Shown: one piece after another, positions 47,213-60,269 of the stretch
Layout of the letters: the number at the start of each line of letters is the position of its first letter
How positions within the stretch are numbered: the first letter of the stretch is position 1
Assembly: GCA_028583415.1 (NCBI GenBank)
Contig: CM053275.1
Location: forward strand, 6,515,056 to 6,579,055
DNA from: Protea cynaroides
Taxonomy: Eukaryota; Streptophyta; Magnoliopsida; Proteales; Proteaceae
DNA length: 64,000 nt
Reading direction: 5' to 3'
Made by a program: the position numbers and the translations under genes
Notes under the pieces: generated by a model
Database searches by the model: none
What the model was told of the DNA's origin: nothing
What the model saw: only the letters and a program-made list of their open reading frames with translations

Positions 47213-48789
47213 CTTTGTGTATTGTGTTTATGGTTCAAGGTATCAATATCAGATAGATCTATCTAACGGATTCATATCGATTTTAGATCTGACTGATCAC
47301 GATCTCATTCCCAATCCAGTCATTGTTTTAATATTATTATTTTTAGGCTACATGATCCTCACTCGTATATCCAGATTTTCCAAATGATGAGGGTCCTTCA
47401 TCTTAGCTATTTGTACAATTCACTTATACATATCTCTTCACTTTTGCTTATTTTTATTGGAAAACAGAAGAGAATTTTCTCTAAAACAAATGCAGATGTT
47501 GAAATTAGCAATTCAATTTCTATAGTTGTTATAGTTAATCTGTTCAATCCTAAATATGAACACAGATAATGGTTATAGACCCAATATGTCCATTCCTGTA
47601 TTACATGCTAAATATCTAATTGGATCTAGATATTCAATTTTTTTTTTTTGGAAACCCTCTGATTCGGATTAAATTTCTCCTCTCTTACCATTAAAATAAA
47701 TAAATAATAAATAATAAATAATAAAAAATAAAAGACCAAAAGTTTATGCACCATGTACATCACAAGTTTTAGTAGTGATCCTATTGAGATATCAATTTCA
47801 TTTCTTACCACACAGAAATCATAATATACAAGGGATATATTTAGAATTTGAGACGTAAAGAGTGAGGGGATTTTTCACGATTCCTTGACCACTAGCCGCT
47901 AGTATTGACACCGGATCAATAAGAATATCCCTTAAAGAACAGAAGGGAAATGTTGAAACCGAAATCTTTGACTACTTAAATTGGAATGATTGTTTATTGT
48001 AATGGAAAAAAGGCTAGCTTGGTTTGCTTTTATATTAATTAAATTTTAGGATTTTAATGCAAAAGCAGAGGATAAGATTATATCCCATTCAATGACCCAT
48101 CTTTTTTATTTTTATTTTTTATATTTTTTATATAGGTTAGGCCCTACGGAAAATTGATATCAAACAACACTTTGAGGTTCTTTTTTTTCTTCTTTTTTCT
48201 GGATAGGTAAACTGTTACGATCACAGAATAACCGTAGGCTTGAAAATTGTTAGAGTTGTTATAGATCTATAACCAATTAGTACATTTTAGAACTGCAACA
48301 AGCTATCAAATAGCAAGAAAATGGAATACTATGCAACTAATTACAGATCAATTTTCTATTTTCTTCTTCCTATTCTCTTCTATCTGGAGGTTGGCTACCC
48401 TCAAAGTAGCCATTACCGATACATACCGTATCATTAACATCAATAAAAATGAACTCAATACCTCAAGGAGGTCCTGAGTTCATCTCTCCTCTTAATGGCT
48501 GAACCTATTGACTCTGGTCTCCTAGATTGCTGTCACCTTAGTTTAGATTATTATTTTTACGATATCCCAACCGAAGGAAAAAAAAAAACGAAACAAATAA
48601 AAAAAAAAAAAAAGTGTCAAGGGAATGAGAGAAGAATAACCACTTCTTTGTCATGTATCATTTTGGAACTTAATCACCATATATATGTTACTGAAATCTG
48701 AGTGAAGAGAAGGCTCTGTTTCTTCTTTTCATACTCCTCTTTCGAGATTGCTCTCTCTGATTCATCTCCTCTCTTTTGATTAGATAGAT
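47213..48789 (+). promoter_or_regulatory. Unit flank and promoter of copy C
   Basis: 47280-47640 is the post-gene flank (compare 24830-25230). 47750-48100 is the distal promoter. 48600-48789 is nearly identical to the B proximal promoter: TATA-like 'caccatatatatg' at 48676-48688, 'gaaggctctg', pyrimidine-rich leader, 'gatagatATG'. No additional gene. Confidence 0.6.
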
Positions 48790-51503
48790 ATGGCCATTGA
48801 ACAGGACATGGAAGCTGGTGAGAACAAATTGCAAGAAGAGCTAAAAGAGCCTCTTTTACAGAGTGGAGGAGATGGAGCCAGCAAAGGAACCAAGGAACGT
48901 ATGTCCATGGTTTACTTCAGCACTTTTGTAGCTGTTTGTGGCGCTTTTGAATTTGGGTCTTGTGTAAGTGCTGATCCTTTGCTCTCTATCTTAAGTTTAT
49001 CTCATTATGAATAAAACAGAAAACAGAGTATGCTCAATCCAAATCTGACTTGCAGAGGGCTAAGCTCTAATATGAAGATAAAGAACTTTTTAACTTCCTT
49101 GCTTTGAGATATCATTTCAATGAACTTGAATCTGCAACCTATATCTAGTTCTAGCCAGCTTTGTGATGATTGAGCTTTGAATGTATCCTGCTAGTGAACT
49201 TAGACAACACTTAATCCCCAGCCTCCCACTTAGATCTAGCCAAGCATCTAACTGGAGGAAATAACAGTGACAAAATCAGAGGGGAAAAATCACAGGCTTT
49301 GGTGTTGGCTTATTGACTTCTAAGCTCTCATCATTTGATGATTGGTGCTACTGAGTTAAAACAAGGCCTTTTTCCAATCACATTCATCAAATGAAATGGT
49401 AAAGTTGTATTACTTTACTGATACATATTTTCTTTTTCTTCAGGTTGGTTTTTCATCGCCAACTCAATCTGCCATCAGGACATATCTGGATCTATCACTA
49501 GCAGAGGTTTTTTTTTTACAGATTTATTCATCCGAATTTAAGGAGTTATGTTCCAAAAATATTAATTACAAGAGCACTTAGAGATGTGGGTAGATCTTAT
49601 TTTCTGTGCAACACACTTCCACGTTGGACTGTACACTGTGATTACCCCGTAAATACACAAATTTTGTAGTCATTAATTCCAATTTTCCAACTCCATTTTT
49701 GCTTCTTGTTATGCAGTATTCATTGTTTGGCTCTATCTTGAATTTTGGTGCAATGATTGGAGCAATCACAAGTGGGACAATTGCCAATTTTATTGGTCGG
49801 AAAGAGGTAATCGGACGAAAATTTCGTTTAGATTTATCACAACAAGCATTAGCTTGTATAAGTCTATATTGTACTCAACAAACATAGCCCATCTTTTTTC
49901 TAAACCATGGTTTTGTATAAGCAGGCAATGAGAATCTCAGCCATTTGTTGCATTGCAGGATGGTTTGCAATCTACTTTGCTGAGGTGGGTCTCATTTCCA
50001 CTTCTCCACTCCTTGTACTTCTGAAAGCAGTAGATGTGAATCTTAAATATCATTTCCCAAATAATGTAACATGTTTTTTTCCCCTTCATATCTTTATTCT
50101 TATAAAGGGAGCCTTGCCACTTGATATTGGAAGACTGTTCACCGGCTATGGAATCGGAGTCTTTTCCTATGTGGTATACTGCTTAAGCTTCAGCACCCTA
50201 TTCAGTCAAGAAAACACTATCAAGAGTCCTACTTTGATTGTAAATATATGCTGCATGTTCAAGAAGTTTTAACTCAAAATGGATGAACAGGTACCAGTCT
50301 TCATATCTGAAATAGCACCCAAAAATCTTCGAGGAGGCTTGACAACAGTCAATCAGGTTGAGAGAACCCTCGCACAGTTTTGCTAACTAAAATTATAAAA
50401 ATACACCTAAATGCCATGTTGAAAGAAACACATTGTTTCCAAACACTTTATGTCTAATCTTCTTTGAGCCTCAAATGTGTGTTTCAGTACTGATCATGGA
50501 AAAACCAAAGATCATATGAACTTACTTTATACTGAATCTGCAGCTTATGGTCTGCTGTGGAGTGGCTGTATCCTTCATTATAGGGACAGTTCTAACATGG
50601 CGAACCTTGGCTCTAACTGGTAAAACTCAGCACTTTAGCCTATTTACCCTATATTTTAGTTTACAGTTATACATTGAAGGACATGAAGATATTGTACAAT
50701 ATTAGTGCAAAATATAAAATTAAAGAACCTCAAATGGACCCGTTGTAGGAAGGACTGACATTTAGTATTGGTGCAGGAGTTATCCCATGTTTTATCCTTC
50801 TTTTGGGCCTTTTCTTCATTCCAGAGTCTCCAAGATGGCTAGTAAGCATCAGTGAGGGAGTCAAAGTACTTCTATGCATTGTATGAGAAACAATAAAGAG
50901 AATGACATACATGGTATATGCTGTATCTTGATGACAGGCAAAGATGGGACGACAAAGAGAATTTGCCGCTGCTCTACAGAAACTTCGTGGCAAGGATGCT
51001 GACATTGCTCAAGAAGCAGCTGAAATCCAAGTTCTGAATTAAAAAATATTAATACACTTTGATAATTTGATATAACATTTGCACCATATATTAAATGTGA
51101 CGAGGAACTATACGGTTGCTTTGCAGGATAACATAGAAACTCTTGAAAATCTCCCTAAAGCCAAACTGCTGGACTTGTTTCAAAAAAAATACTTGCGTTC
51201 GGTCATGGTAAACAGTTCTTCTATCTCACAGAACTTTGTACTGCAACTTGTAATCAGTTATAGGAAGAAAGTGATACAGCTTTCTGCTTATTCTAGATGT
51301 TGATTCCATAAGTTTTGTGTTAAACTCTTTTCACACCCCCTTTTTCTAATTTAACTTTTTGACCAAGGAATAATCTTGATGATCAGATTGGAGTCGGACT
51401 AATGGTCATTCGACAATTTGGTGGAATCAATGGAATTTTCTTTTATGTTAGCCATACTTTTGAATCTTATATCAAATTGTATTATTTTAAACAAATTCCA
51501 TAA
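48790..51503 (+). CDS. ERD6-like sugar transporter, copy C (3'-truncated, 316 aa)
   Basis: Exons: 48790-48963, 49444-49506, 49717-49806, 49925-49984, 50108-50173, 50291-50356, 50544-50619, 50777-50841, 50938-51030, 51127-51207, and a fused last exon 51387-51503. Lengths equal B for exons 1-10. Exon 11 matches B through codon 305 (51467), then the donor site is gone and the frame runs 11 codons into intron-17-like sequence to TAA (51501-51503). The protein would hold the N-terminal six membrane segments, the PESPRWL loop (214-220) and the first part of TM7, but no C-terminal half. The N-terminus KLQEELKEPLL resembles the LxxxLxxLL tonoplast signal described for ESL1. Introns are almost identical to B, so the duplication is recent. 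It is probably a pseudogene as a transporter; an expressed half-protein is possible. Confidence 0.85.
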
Positions 51504-52457
<954 letters not shown>

Positions 52458-53237
52458 TTTTTTTTAGGAAAATTTTCATATACACACCATTAAGGATTGA
52501 AAACATCATCTACCTCCATAAGATTGCAAAAATCTCAACCACTTCCAATTAACTGACGGAATTGTTGAAATACAATTTTATCCTTCTTATTAAAAATTGA
52601 AAAATTAAAGAAATATGTTGAATGACTAATTTAACCTTTCTAATTCCAATAGATTCAAATTTCAATCTCATTCTAAAAGATGTAGTATTATCTGATAGAT
52701 ACTAATTCCAATCTGACGGTTTCAAAAATTTGATTTCTAAAATTACATCGGAGACAGAGAAGAAGATCGAAAACTCCGAATTTAACCGGAATTTCAAGGG
52801 AAAAGAAAATGATCGTGTAAAAGTAACGAGAATCATACCTTGAATCCGAAGATAGTGCCTCCATTCCTCTGCCTCACCGAAGGTGGGTCCCACAGAGGTA
52901 GTCGTCGTGAATTCAATAATGCAGCTCCATCATCTATTGAGCTTGGAGAAAAGCCTGGAAATGGTGTTGGCATGGATCCAAAGCTTGAACCCAAAGATAG
53001 TGACGGTGGTAGAGCAAGAGGCTAATCACAATCAACCAGAATTTCTAGATCGATTCACAAAGGCGTTGTATTACTACTCGACCATGTTCGATTTGCTGGA
53101 GGCTTGCGCAATAAGCAACTGAAACCAGAGCATATAGGATTACTATTTTTTTTACAGTTTTTCAGTTTAAAGGTTGCTGGTGGTGTTGAACCAAAGCAAC
53201 TGAAACATCTTCTCACCTCTTCAGATTTACACTGGCC

Positions 53238-53717
53238 ATGGTAATTTCCACTGAAACTGGTGGCGCTACCATTAATGGTGGTCGATGCTGGTGGTGCAGC
53301 AAGAACGATTTCCTCATAGAGGAATCCTTTAAGAGCTGGAGCAATTACTTCAAAGCTCTCCAAGAATCCAAAATCAGACTCAAAGATCGTCTCCTAGCTC
53401 GATCACTGGATGACACAGAGCTCAATCAGGTTCGATTTCAAAGCCGTCATTTCATGAAGAAAACCCTCACATGGTGGGATCTCCTCTGGTTCGGCCTGGG
53501 TGCTATCATGGGCCCCAGAATCTTTGTCCTCACTGGCCTCACTTCTAGAGAACAAGCAAGCCCCGCTGTCGTTCTCTCCTTCTTCCCCTCCGACGTCTCC
53601 GCTCTCCTCTTCCTCCTCTGTTACACTAAATTTGCCGTGGAAATCCCCGTAGCAGGTGGCTCCTTCGCATATCTCCATGTCGAGCTTGGAGATTTCGTCG
53701 CATTTATCGGCGCCTAG
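53238..53717 (+). pseudogene. Captured cationic amino acid transporter fragment, copy 1
   Basis: A 159-codon open frame. It aligns with the N-terminal region of plant CAT proteins (APC superfamily): CSKNDFLIEESFKSWSNYF, then RLKDRLLARSLDDTELNQV, then MKKTLTWWDLLWFGLGAIMG (TM1), then the TM2 and TM3 region ending VEIPVAGGSFAYL and ELGDFVAFIGA. The conserved GAGIF substrate-binding turn reads GPRIF, and the frame stops where TM3-4 should continue. CATs have about 570-600 residues and 14 membrane segments, so this is a fragment. The ATG at 53238 is probably not original. Confidence 0.85.
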
Positions 53718-54134
53718 CTCAAAGATTGTCTCCTAGCTCGATCTCTAGATGACACAAAGCTCAATCAGATTTGATCTCGAAGCCTTCATTCCATGAAGAA
53801 AACCCTCACATGGTGGGATCTCCTCTGGTTCGGCCTAGGTGCTGTCATGGGCGCCGGAATCTTCATCCTCACTGGCCTCATTTCCAGAGAACAAGCAGGC
53901 CCCGCCGTCTTCCTCTCCTTCTTGGCCTTTGGTGTCTCCGTGCTCCTCTCTGTCCTCTGTTACACTGAATTTGTCGTGGAAGTCCCCATAGCAGGTGGCT
54001 CCTTCGCGTATCTCCATGTCAAGTTTGGAGGTTTCATCGCATTTATCGTCGTCGGTAATATCTTATTCGAGTACATAGTCGTCGGCACTAGTGTAGCTTC
54101 AGAGTGGGCTTTTAAGGGTATAATGGTCTTTTAA
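53718..54134 (+). pseudogene. Captured cationic amino acid transporter fragment, copy 2
   Basis: A direct duplicate of about 340 bp of copy 1 (the 'ctcaaagat.gtctcctagctcgatc' start occurs at 53377 and 53717). The 5' part has a stop in the RSLDDT region, but from the second MKKTLTWWDLLWFGLGAVMG at 53793 the frame is open for 113 codons. It keeps the intact GAGIF motif and reads further into the next membrane segment (VVGNILFEYIVVGTSVASEW) before entering Mutator sequence. More conserved than copy 1. Confidence 0.85.
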
Positions 54135-54337
54135 CAAGCCTAAAAGGGTATTATCGTCCATTAAAATGTTCAACGCATCTGACGTCAGCAACTAACGGAA
54201 TTTTTCTAACGGAGTGGACTTCGTTGATTAACGGAGCAAAGTTTTTGAGTACTAGATGGAGTTTTTGTAATCTTGTGGAGGTAGATGAGGTTTCCAATCC
54301 TTAATGGTGTGTATATGAAAATTTTCCTTTTTTTTTA

Positions 54338-56479
54338 TTACAAATATTAGTTGTTCACAACCGTCTCTCTCAAAAAAAAAAAAAAAAAAGTGCAGCATAA
54401 TTCATTTTTTCTTTCTCCTCAGATGAATTATTTAAAAAAAAAATACATAGTTAATTTCTTCTCTAAATTTGTCTTGATATACTTTATAATAAAGACTTTG
54501 TCTCCATATAAACTATCCCCTATATATTTTTTTGTGATGACCCTGAACATACTTTAAAAGGAATCGATTTATAAGAAACTTTGTAAACGCTCGTGTTATA
54601 TTGAGACGACAAAAATCGTTTTAAGTATATTGCTTTTATTGTTATTTATATAATATTGAAGTAGTGTTCTGCTAGATAAAGACTAGGAGGTTCATAAACA
54701 ATGAATTGGAAGGATTTAAGGAGGCTCTAAAAAAGTGAGGATCGGTTTCTGTCATCCGCCTTCTACTCTTCCTTGGTTTAAAACAGTGTTTTAGAGATGG
54801 AATAAATACATAATAATAAATACATTTCTTTGCATTTTAGGTTGGATGTTAGGTGCATAAAGATTGAAGTGTCACACACATCTTCCTTTAATGCATTTAT
54901 TTGCATTTTTCGTTAATATGCTTATCTGAATTCATACACAGCCGGCCGTGGATAAAAACTTTTGCTCTAAAATAATGGAATCCAATTGAGAGCCATATTA
55001 GTAATTAAATAAACAAGGAGAAAGATTACGGCCACAATCCAATGACTGTAAACCTAGTTGCATAGAAACTGTTTTGAATTGAAGTGTAAGAGATTTATCG
55101 ATAATGACGTTTTAACTAGGGATTGACATCTCATGTGAGACTCACACTATTATGCCCTTGAATCACATCTTCGTCATCTTGGTTTTGGTTCACATCCCTG
55201 AAAAGTATCTTCCTTGCTGTATAAGACAAAGGAAAACTTTTCCAACCCTATTTTAATTTCATTATATAATCTATTATGCCTGGTAGCTATCAAATAATAT
55301 TTATTTTTGGTTTCCCACGCATCGGAATCTGGTTTACGAATAATCACACAACATTTTATTTTTAATAAAAAATGATTTTCTTAAATACTTTTAATAATTA
55401 GATAAAAGCAAAAGGAAAATGATACCAAAGACTTAAAGCAGTTCAGCACATAATTATGAAGAAGAGTGATCTGCTTCTTTTTCCCATTTAATTGTTTTTA
55501 TTGTTTCGATTTTCGGATTTCAATGATTGGCCGTGAAGGTGGACCACCTACAATACGATCGATCAAAATTAAATGATCTTGACCTGTATTTATCTTTGGT
55601 GGTCTTTTATTTATTTATTTATTTTTTGCATGGTTTAGAAAAATCTATTCAGCATTTTAACATTTTTTGTTCTTTTTCAAGGTTCTAAATCCAAATATCA
55701 GACATGATATTGATCATAATCAAAATCGATACGATTTGATTGATTCAATACCAAATATTTAAACCATGTTCTCGTCAACCTATAGATTACCATGGGAGTC
55801 ATCAGGGACCATCCTTGTGGGGTTCTTCACCTCCCCTCTTTTTTCGTGTTTTTTATATGGATCAGCGTGGTTTTTTCTTGACCTCTCTCCCTGTTTCATA
55901 TTAAATTTAGTTGTCAAAAATTTTATGTACTATCATGCACCATGCAAATTGCGGCCTTTATGATAATTATATATTATAAAATAATCGATAATTCGGACAG
56001 CTGCACCCATATCATCTTCTTTTTCTTAGAATGATAGAATAATGGTTTGAAACCTCGGCCATTAATGGAGCTTGCAACCTCGATGTTCCTGTCCTACGCA
56101 CTCCCGCAAGACAAACACGAAGACACTCGTCATCATGACTGACCATCCCAAGAACTCCTTAAAAGATGGAGATCCAGCAATGAATAATAATTTCAGATCT
56201 TTGGATGGAGAGAGGGGACCCGAATTTCAAAGAGGATTTGAGAGAGAAATACATGCACTTCCTTTTCCTTTATTTTGTCAGTTGACCTTAATCCAACCCA
56301 TTGATGCAATTTAAGTTAATGCACATAAAACCCAATTGATAGGAAAGTTTCATAGGAGATGTACCAATTGTCAATAATACCCTGGTATATTGTCGGTTAG
56401 TCACTTGCGAAGGAGGACTAACCAAGCTCAGCGTAACTAACTGAGGTTACGCCAAACAGGACCTGTAACAAATGGGTCC
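54338..56479 (+). repeat. Tandem-unit copy (post-gene flank)
   Basis: Continues the unit interrupted by Pack-MULE 4 and matches 39270-40835 and then 42714-42840 and 43640-43780. No gene. In this copy 56030-56140 is uninterrupted, showing the pre-insertion state for the LTR cluster at 40836-42713. Confidence 0.6.
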
Positions 56480-56610
56480 TAATTCTATATGACAACGCTT
56501 TGTGTCAAAGACTCATTGATACCTATCCCATTCATGCGCACTCAAGTTATCACTCAAACCACAATATACATGAGAATACATATGGTATTTGAGATTGGAT
56601 GAGTGAAGGT
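56480..56610 (+). promoter_or_regulatory. Distal promoter remnant
   Basis: 'tatgacaacgctttgtgtcaa', 'cattcatgcgcactcaa' and 'aaaccacaatatacatgag' match the distal promoter copies. The sequence then passes directly to the exon 17 relic region, so the gene body between is deleted. Confidence 0.5.
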
Positions 56611-56818
56611 TAAAAAAAAACAAATGCCATCATTTATGGGTTTAGTCTCATATCGAGTGTGTGAATGTATGAGTTTATATGGATATATGATATCCTACAA
56701 CACCGTTTGGGTTGATTAATCTTTTTGATATTAGCATATATTTTCTCTGTTCTATAAAAAGAAAAAAAAAAGTCTTGACCGTATGTATCAGTGAGTTAGT
56801 ATTTGATTGTTGCATGCT

Positions 56819-57830
56819 GATATTCCCTTTGAACACCAAGGGAAAAGCTGGAAGCTTGGTAGTTCTAGTGAACCGGTTTGGCTCATTTCAACTTTCTCAT
56901 GAGCTGGAACTCCTATGGTAAGTCAGATCTAAAAAAAAAAAAAACTCATACTAAATGCAAAGATGGAATTAGAAGCTTAGTTATCAGGCAAAAATACCCA
57001 TTGGGTTGCTGCACTAGTCTAATTAGGGTAAAAGTTTCTTTCATGGATCTTTAAGATAAGGCTGTGTATTATTCAATTTTTTTATATATGGTAATTTAGT
57101 AGGCACTCAAATTCTCTAACCGTGTCCTCAATGCAACTATGTATACATGGCGACATGGGATATAAAGGTTTGAAGAAATTGTTGAGAAGTTTGACAACTT
57201 TGGTTCAATTACTGAAAATACAAGGACAACATTAAAAAAAAAAGTATAGTAATCCACCCAAAATAAAAATATATAAAAATAAGGGATTATATTTGATATA
57301 TTTCTGCAATCATGCTTGAGCTTAGCTACAATAGTTATCAGACTGCTTGGTTTTTTCATAAAATATTTTATAAAAAAAAACTATAATTTTTGTCATTTGG
57401 CAATTTTGCGGTTGGACGTGAATAAGAAAAAAGCACATTTGCATGTGATGGGGGTAGAATATTCTTCCATTAGTCCCAAGAGCACCAATGATTAAAATTC
57501 CATCACTATTTTTGAAAACAACGAGCTTGATTTTTGAAATAGATGTTGTTTTTCAACTTTTTATAATATAAATTAGTAAAATAATCTTTTTCTTTCTATT
57601 TCTTATATCAAATTGTATTTATTTTAAACAAATTCCGTAGAACATATATAGCGAAACTAACATTGCAAAAGAATATATATATATATATATATATATATTT
57701 GGGTGGTTTTAGGTACTTTTAGTTTTATATGTTGTTGTTAATATGATGGCTCTTGTTTTCATAGCCAAGATGGTACCTGAAACTAAAGGAAGGACTCTTG
57801 AAGAAATTCATGATCAATTGAGTACTTGAT
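56819..57830 (+). pseudogene. Relic exons 17 and 18 of the older transporter paralogue
   Basis: 56819-56917 reads IFPLNTKGKAGSLVVLVNRF, matching IFPINVKGVAGSLATLVNW of copy A, then loses about 18 codons, shifts frame, and ends in SWNSYG with a preserved GT donor (56918). After an intron-like module with a short TA run, 57712 opens exon 18. One extra base near the start shifts the frame, after which AKMVPETKGRTLEEIHDQLS and a stop are well preserved. The PETKGR motif is intact here, unlike in the relic at 36414. Confidence 0.8.
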
Positions 57831-58779
57831 ATTGTGTATTGGGTTTGATAAATGAAATTTTGTCATGAAAGCCTTTAGGCCACATGATGCTCAAGTACTT
57901 GCATATCCAGATTTTCCAAATGATGAGGGATCCTTCATCTTAGCAAAATGTTCAGTTCATTTATCCATGTCAGCCTCATGGCTCCACTTTATTGCAATTT
58001 GATGTAGAAATAGTCCTTTTTATTTTTTTATTATTTTTATTTGGAAATCTAAAGAGGTTTCTATAAAACAAATGCAATGTTGAAAGTATTTAATCAATTT
58101 CTATATTTGTTGTATTTAATCTCTTCAATCCTAGATATATGCACATAGATAGGGGTACAAATCATATCTTGTATGTCAGTTGTGTTAGCCGTGATTGCAC
58201 AGTTGATCTTCATCCGATGCTCATATCAATGTATTTGATATACATACCGAGTGAAGACTAGCCGTGTGATCACGATTGATGCCTCTCCAATGACAAGAGA
58301 CGTTTTGGATTCCACAAATAGTGATTATAGACCCCAGTATGTCAATTCATGTATCACTTGCTACATATTTAATTGGATCTAAAAATTCGTTAATTTAATC
58401 AGATATGATTAAGATCTATTCAGTAATCAGATACATTTGCAACCTTGCTTCAATTCACTGATTAAAATTTAGTATTTTTATTTCTTTATTTTTACAAATT
58501 ATTTGTTGTTTCATCATCTGAAGTTGCTTGTGGGACTCTATCCTCTCACTCTTAATTTATTTCACATGTTGTTCATATGGGTTCATGTGGTTTTTCTTTG
58601 GCCTCCCAGTTTTAGTAATGGGTTATTCATAAAACCCATGTGTGATATTTTGCTTGGACTGGTTAAATGGGATGTGGGAGGGAAGCAAATGTGCTTCCTT
58701 TCCCTTTGGGTGCAATTTTCATTACTGCTTCTAGAACTCAAGTAGGATCTTTATCAATCGGGTCCTTTTATATGACACC
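57831..58779. other. Post-gene flank, no gene
   Basis: 57880-58135 and 58320-58480 match the flank behind exon 18 at 47290-47640 and 51660-51910. 58140-58318 is an insertion relative to those copies and contains an imperfect foldback at 58190-58274. No coding region. Confidence 0.5.
58190..58274. repeat. 85-bp imperfect foldback
   Basis: The left arm 58190-58216 (CGTGATTGCACAGTTGATCT...) pairs with the right arm 58248-58274 at about 18 of 27 positions. Most mismatches are C/T or G/A transitions, which would still give G-U pairs in RNA. The loop region itself has a short 'atatcaa...ttgatat' pairing. Confidence 0.55.
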
Positions 58780-59194
58780 AGTTTATATCAATAATCTATT
58801 GATATCAATTCCATTTCATGCGTACTCATTGAATTATCATGAAAATCATAATATATTAAAGATATATTTTCTATTGAGACGGTAGAAATAAGGGAATTTT
58901 ATGTGATTCCACCGACACCAACCGCTGATGTTGACACCATATAAATAAGAGTATACCTTAAACAACAGAAGAGAAATGCTAAAATCAAAATCTTTTGACT
59001 ACTTAAATTGCAACCATTACTTTTTTTAATGGAAATGCGAGCATGGTTTGCTTATATTAAATTAATTTTAGATTTTTAATAGATATACATGAGATAGGAT
59101 TAAATCCCATTCCATGGTCCCTCTTTTTTTTTTATGCCCCAAGAAAATTGAACTCTGGACCTCATAACCCTTGAGCTTACTGGTCCTTCCTTGT

Positions 59195-59235
59195 CCCCCC
59201 ACCCCCACCCCCACCCCCACCCCCCCCCCCAAAAA

Positions 59236-59312
<77 letters not shown>
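59195..59312. repeat. Compound (CCCCCA)n-A(n)-(AT)n microsatellite
   Basis: C-rich hexamer run 59195-59230, A run 59231-59253, then about 29 AT units to 59312. Confidence 0.9.
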
Positions 59313-59315
<3 letters not shown>

Positions 59316-60118
59316 GTGCATTTATGATTGGTTATCGTTGTTTCGTAACTGTTGGCATTGCATCTTCCCATCATCCTACTCATTTGAAGAGAGGATCATA
59401 GATTAGAGACATTGCCTGTTCAGAAACCCAACCTCCCAAGTTGTTAAAATTTGAAGGAAAAAGGTGAAGTCTTCTGTTGTTCAACTCTGTTGTTCAACCG
59501 GGTAAGGACTGAAAAGGATTGATTGCTTTCGATATCTACCAATACCACTTGCAGCATGTCATGTTCTTGGATGGATTGGATGCTTGGAGCCCACCTGTGA
59601 CAAGAATCTTAATTCTTAGTTCTGTAGTCATAAATTTCCAGAAAGAAACTTAAATGGACTTCAATCCACATTTATGATTTCACCAAGATGGAGATGGAAG
59701 ACAATATTATTTCCCCTTTTCCTTTGGAAATGAGATCTCTTTGTGAAGTTGGAATTGGATCAGAAACACCACAAAAAATCACCATGGCCATGCCCCTTTG
59801 AAGCTGTACTTTATGATGATCCCTTCAAGTCTCCATCATAAAAAATGTGATCCTCTGTCTCCTGGCAGCACTTTCCTTGGAGCCTACCCCCCCCCAAAAA
59901 AAAAAAAAAAAGCCATTGCCAGTTGTTTTAGATGCTCTGGTTTCTTGGAATTTCTGTCACCTCAGTTTGGATTATTATTTATAGTATATCCACTTGAGTC
60001 AATCAAAGGGAAAAAAATCAACCAAACAAATAAACTAAATGGTCCAGGGAAGGAGAGAAGAAAAAAGAAAAACTCTACCATGTCATGTATCATTTTGGTG
60101 CAATCTTAAACTTAATCA

Positions 60119-60120
<2 letters not shown>

Positions 60121-60166
<46 letters not shown>
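60121..60166. repeat. (AT)n tract replacing the TATA site of copy D
   Basis: Twenty-three AT units between 'cttaatcacc' and 'gttactgaaatctg', which in copies B and C are separated only by ATATATAT. Confidence 0.9.
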
Positions 60167-60169
<3 letters not shown>

Positions 60170-60269
60170 ACTGAAATCTGTGTGAAGAGAAGGCTCTGTT
60201 TCTTCTTTTCATACTCCTCTTTTCAGATTGCTCTCTTTGATTCATCTCCTCCCTTTTGAGTAGATAGAT

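Larger units (their letters stand above)
52467..54328. mobile_element. Pack-MULE 4 (carries doubled cationic amino acid transporter fragment)
   Basis: Inverted ends begin GGAAAATTTTCATATACACA on both sides, with similarity extending about 90 bp ('ccattaaggattg.aaacatcatctacctcca'). Flanks are TTTTTTTTA (52458-52466) and TTTTTTTTA (54329-54337), consistent with a 9 bp duplication in a T-run. The right subterminal 'gacgtcagcaactaacgg' and 'ggagtggacttcgttgatta' are shared with Pack-MULE 3. No transposase. The payload at 53238-54134 is GC-rich. Confidence 0.9.
58780..60269 (+). promoter_or_regulatory. Promoter and 5' leader of copy D
   Basis: 58780-59125 is the distal promoter shared with B, C and the orphan at 18780. 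59195-59312 is a compound (CCCCCA)n-A(n)-(AT)n repeat. 59330-59880 is sequence specific to this copy, with no ORF of note. 59925-60269 is the proximal promoter: the TATA-like site of B and C ('caccatatatatg') is here expanded to 23 AT units (60121-60166). The leader and 'gatagatATG' follow as in B and C. Confidence 0.65.
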
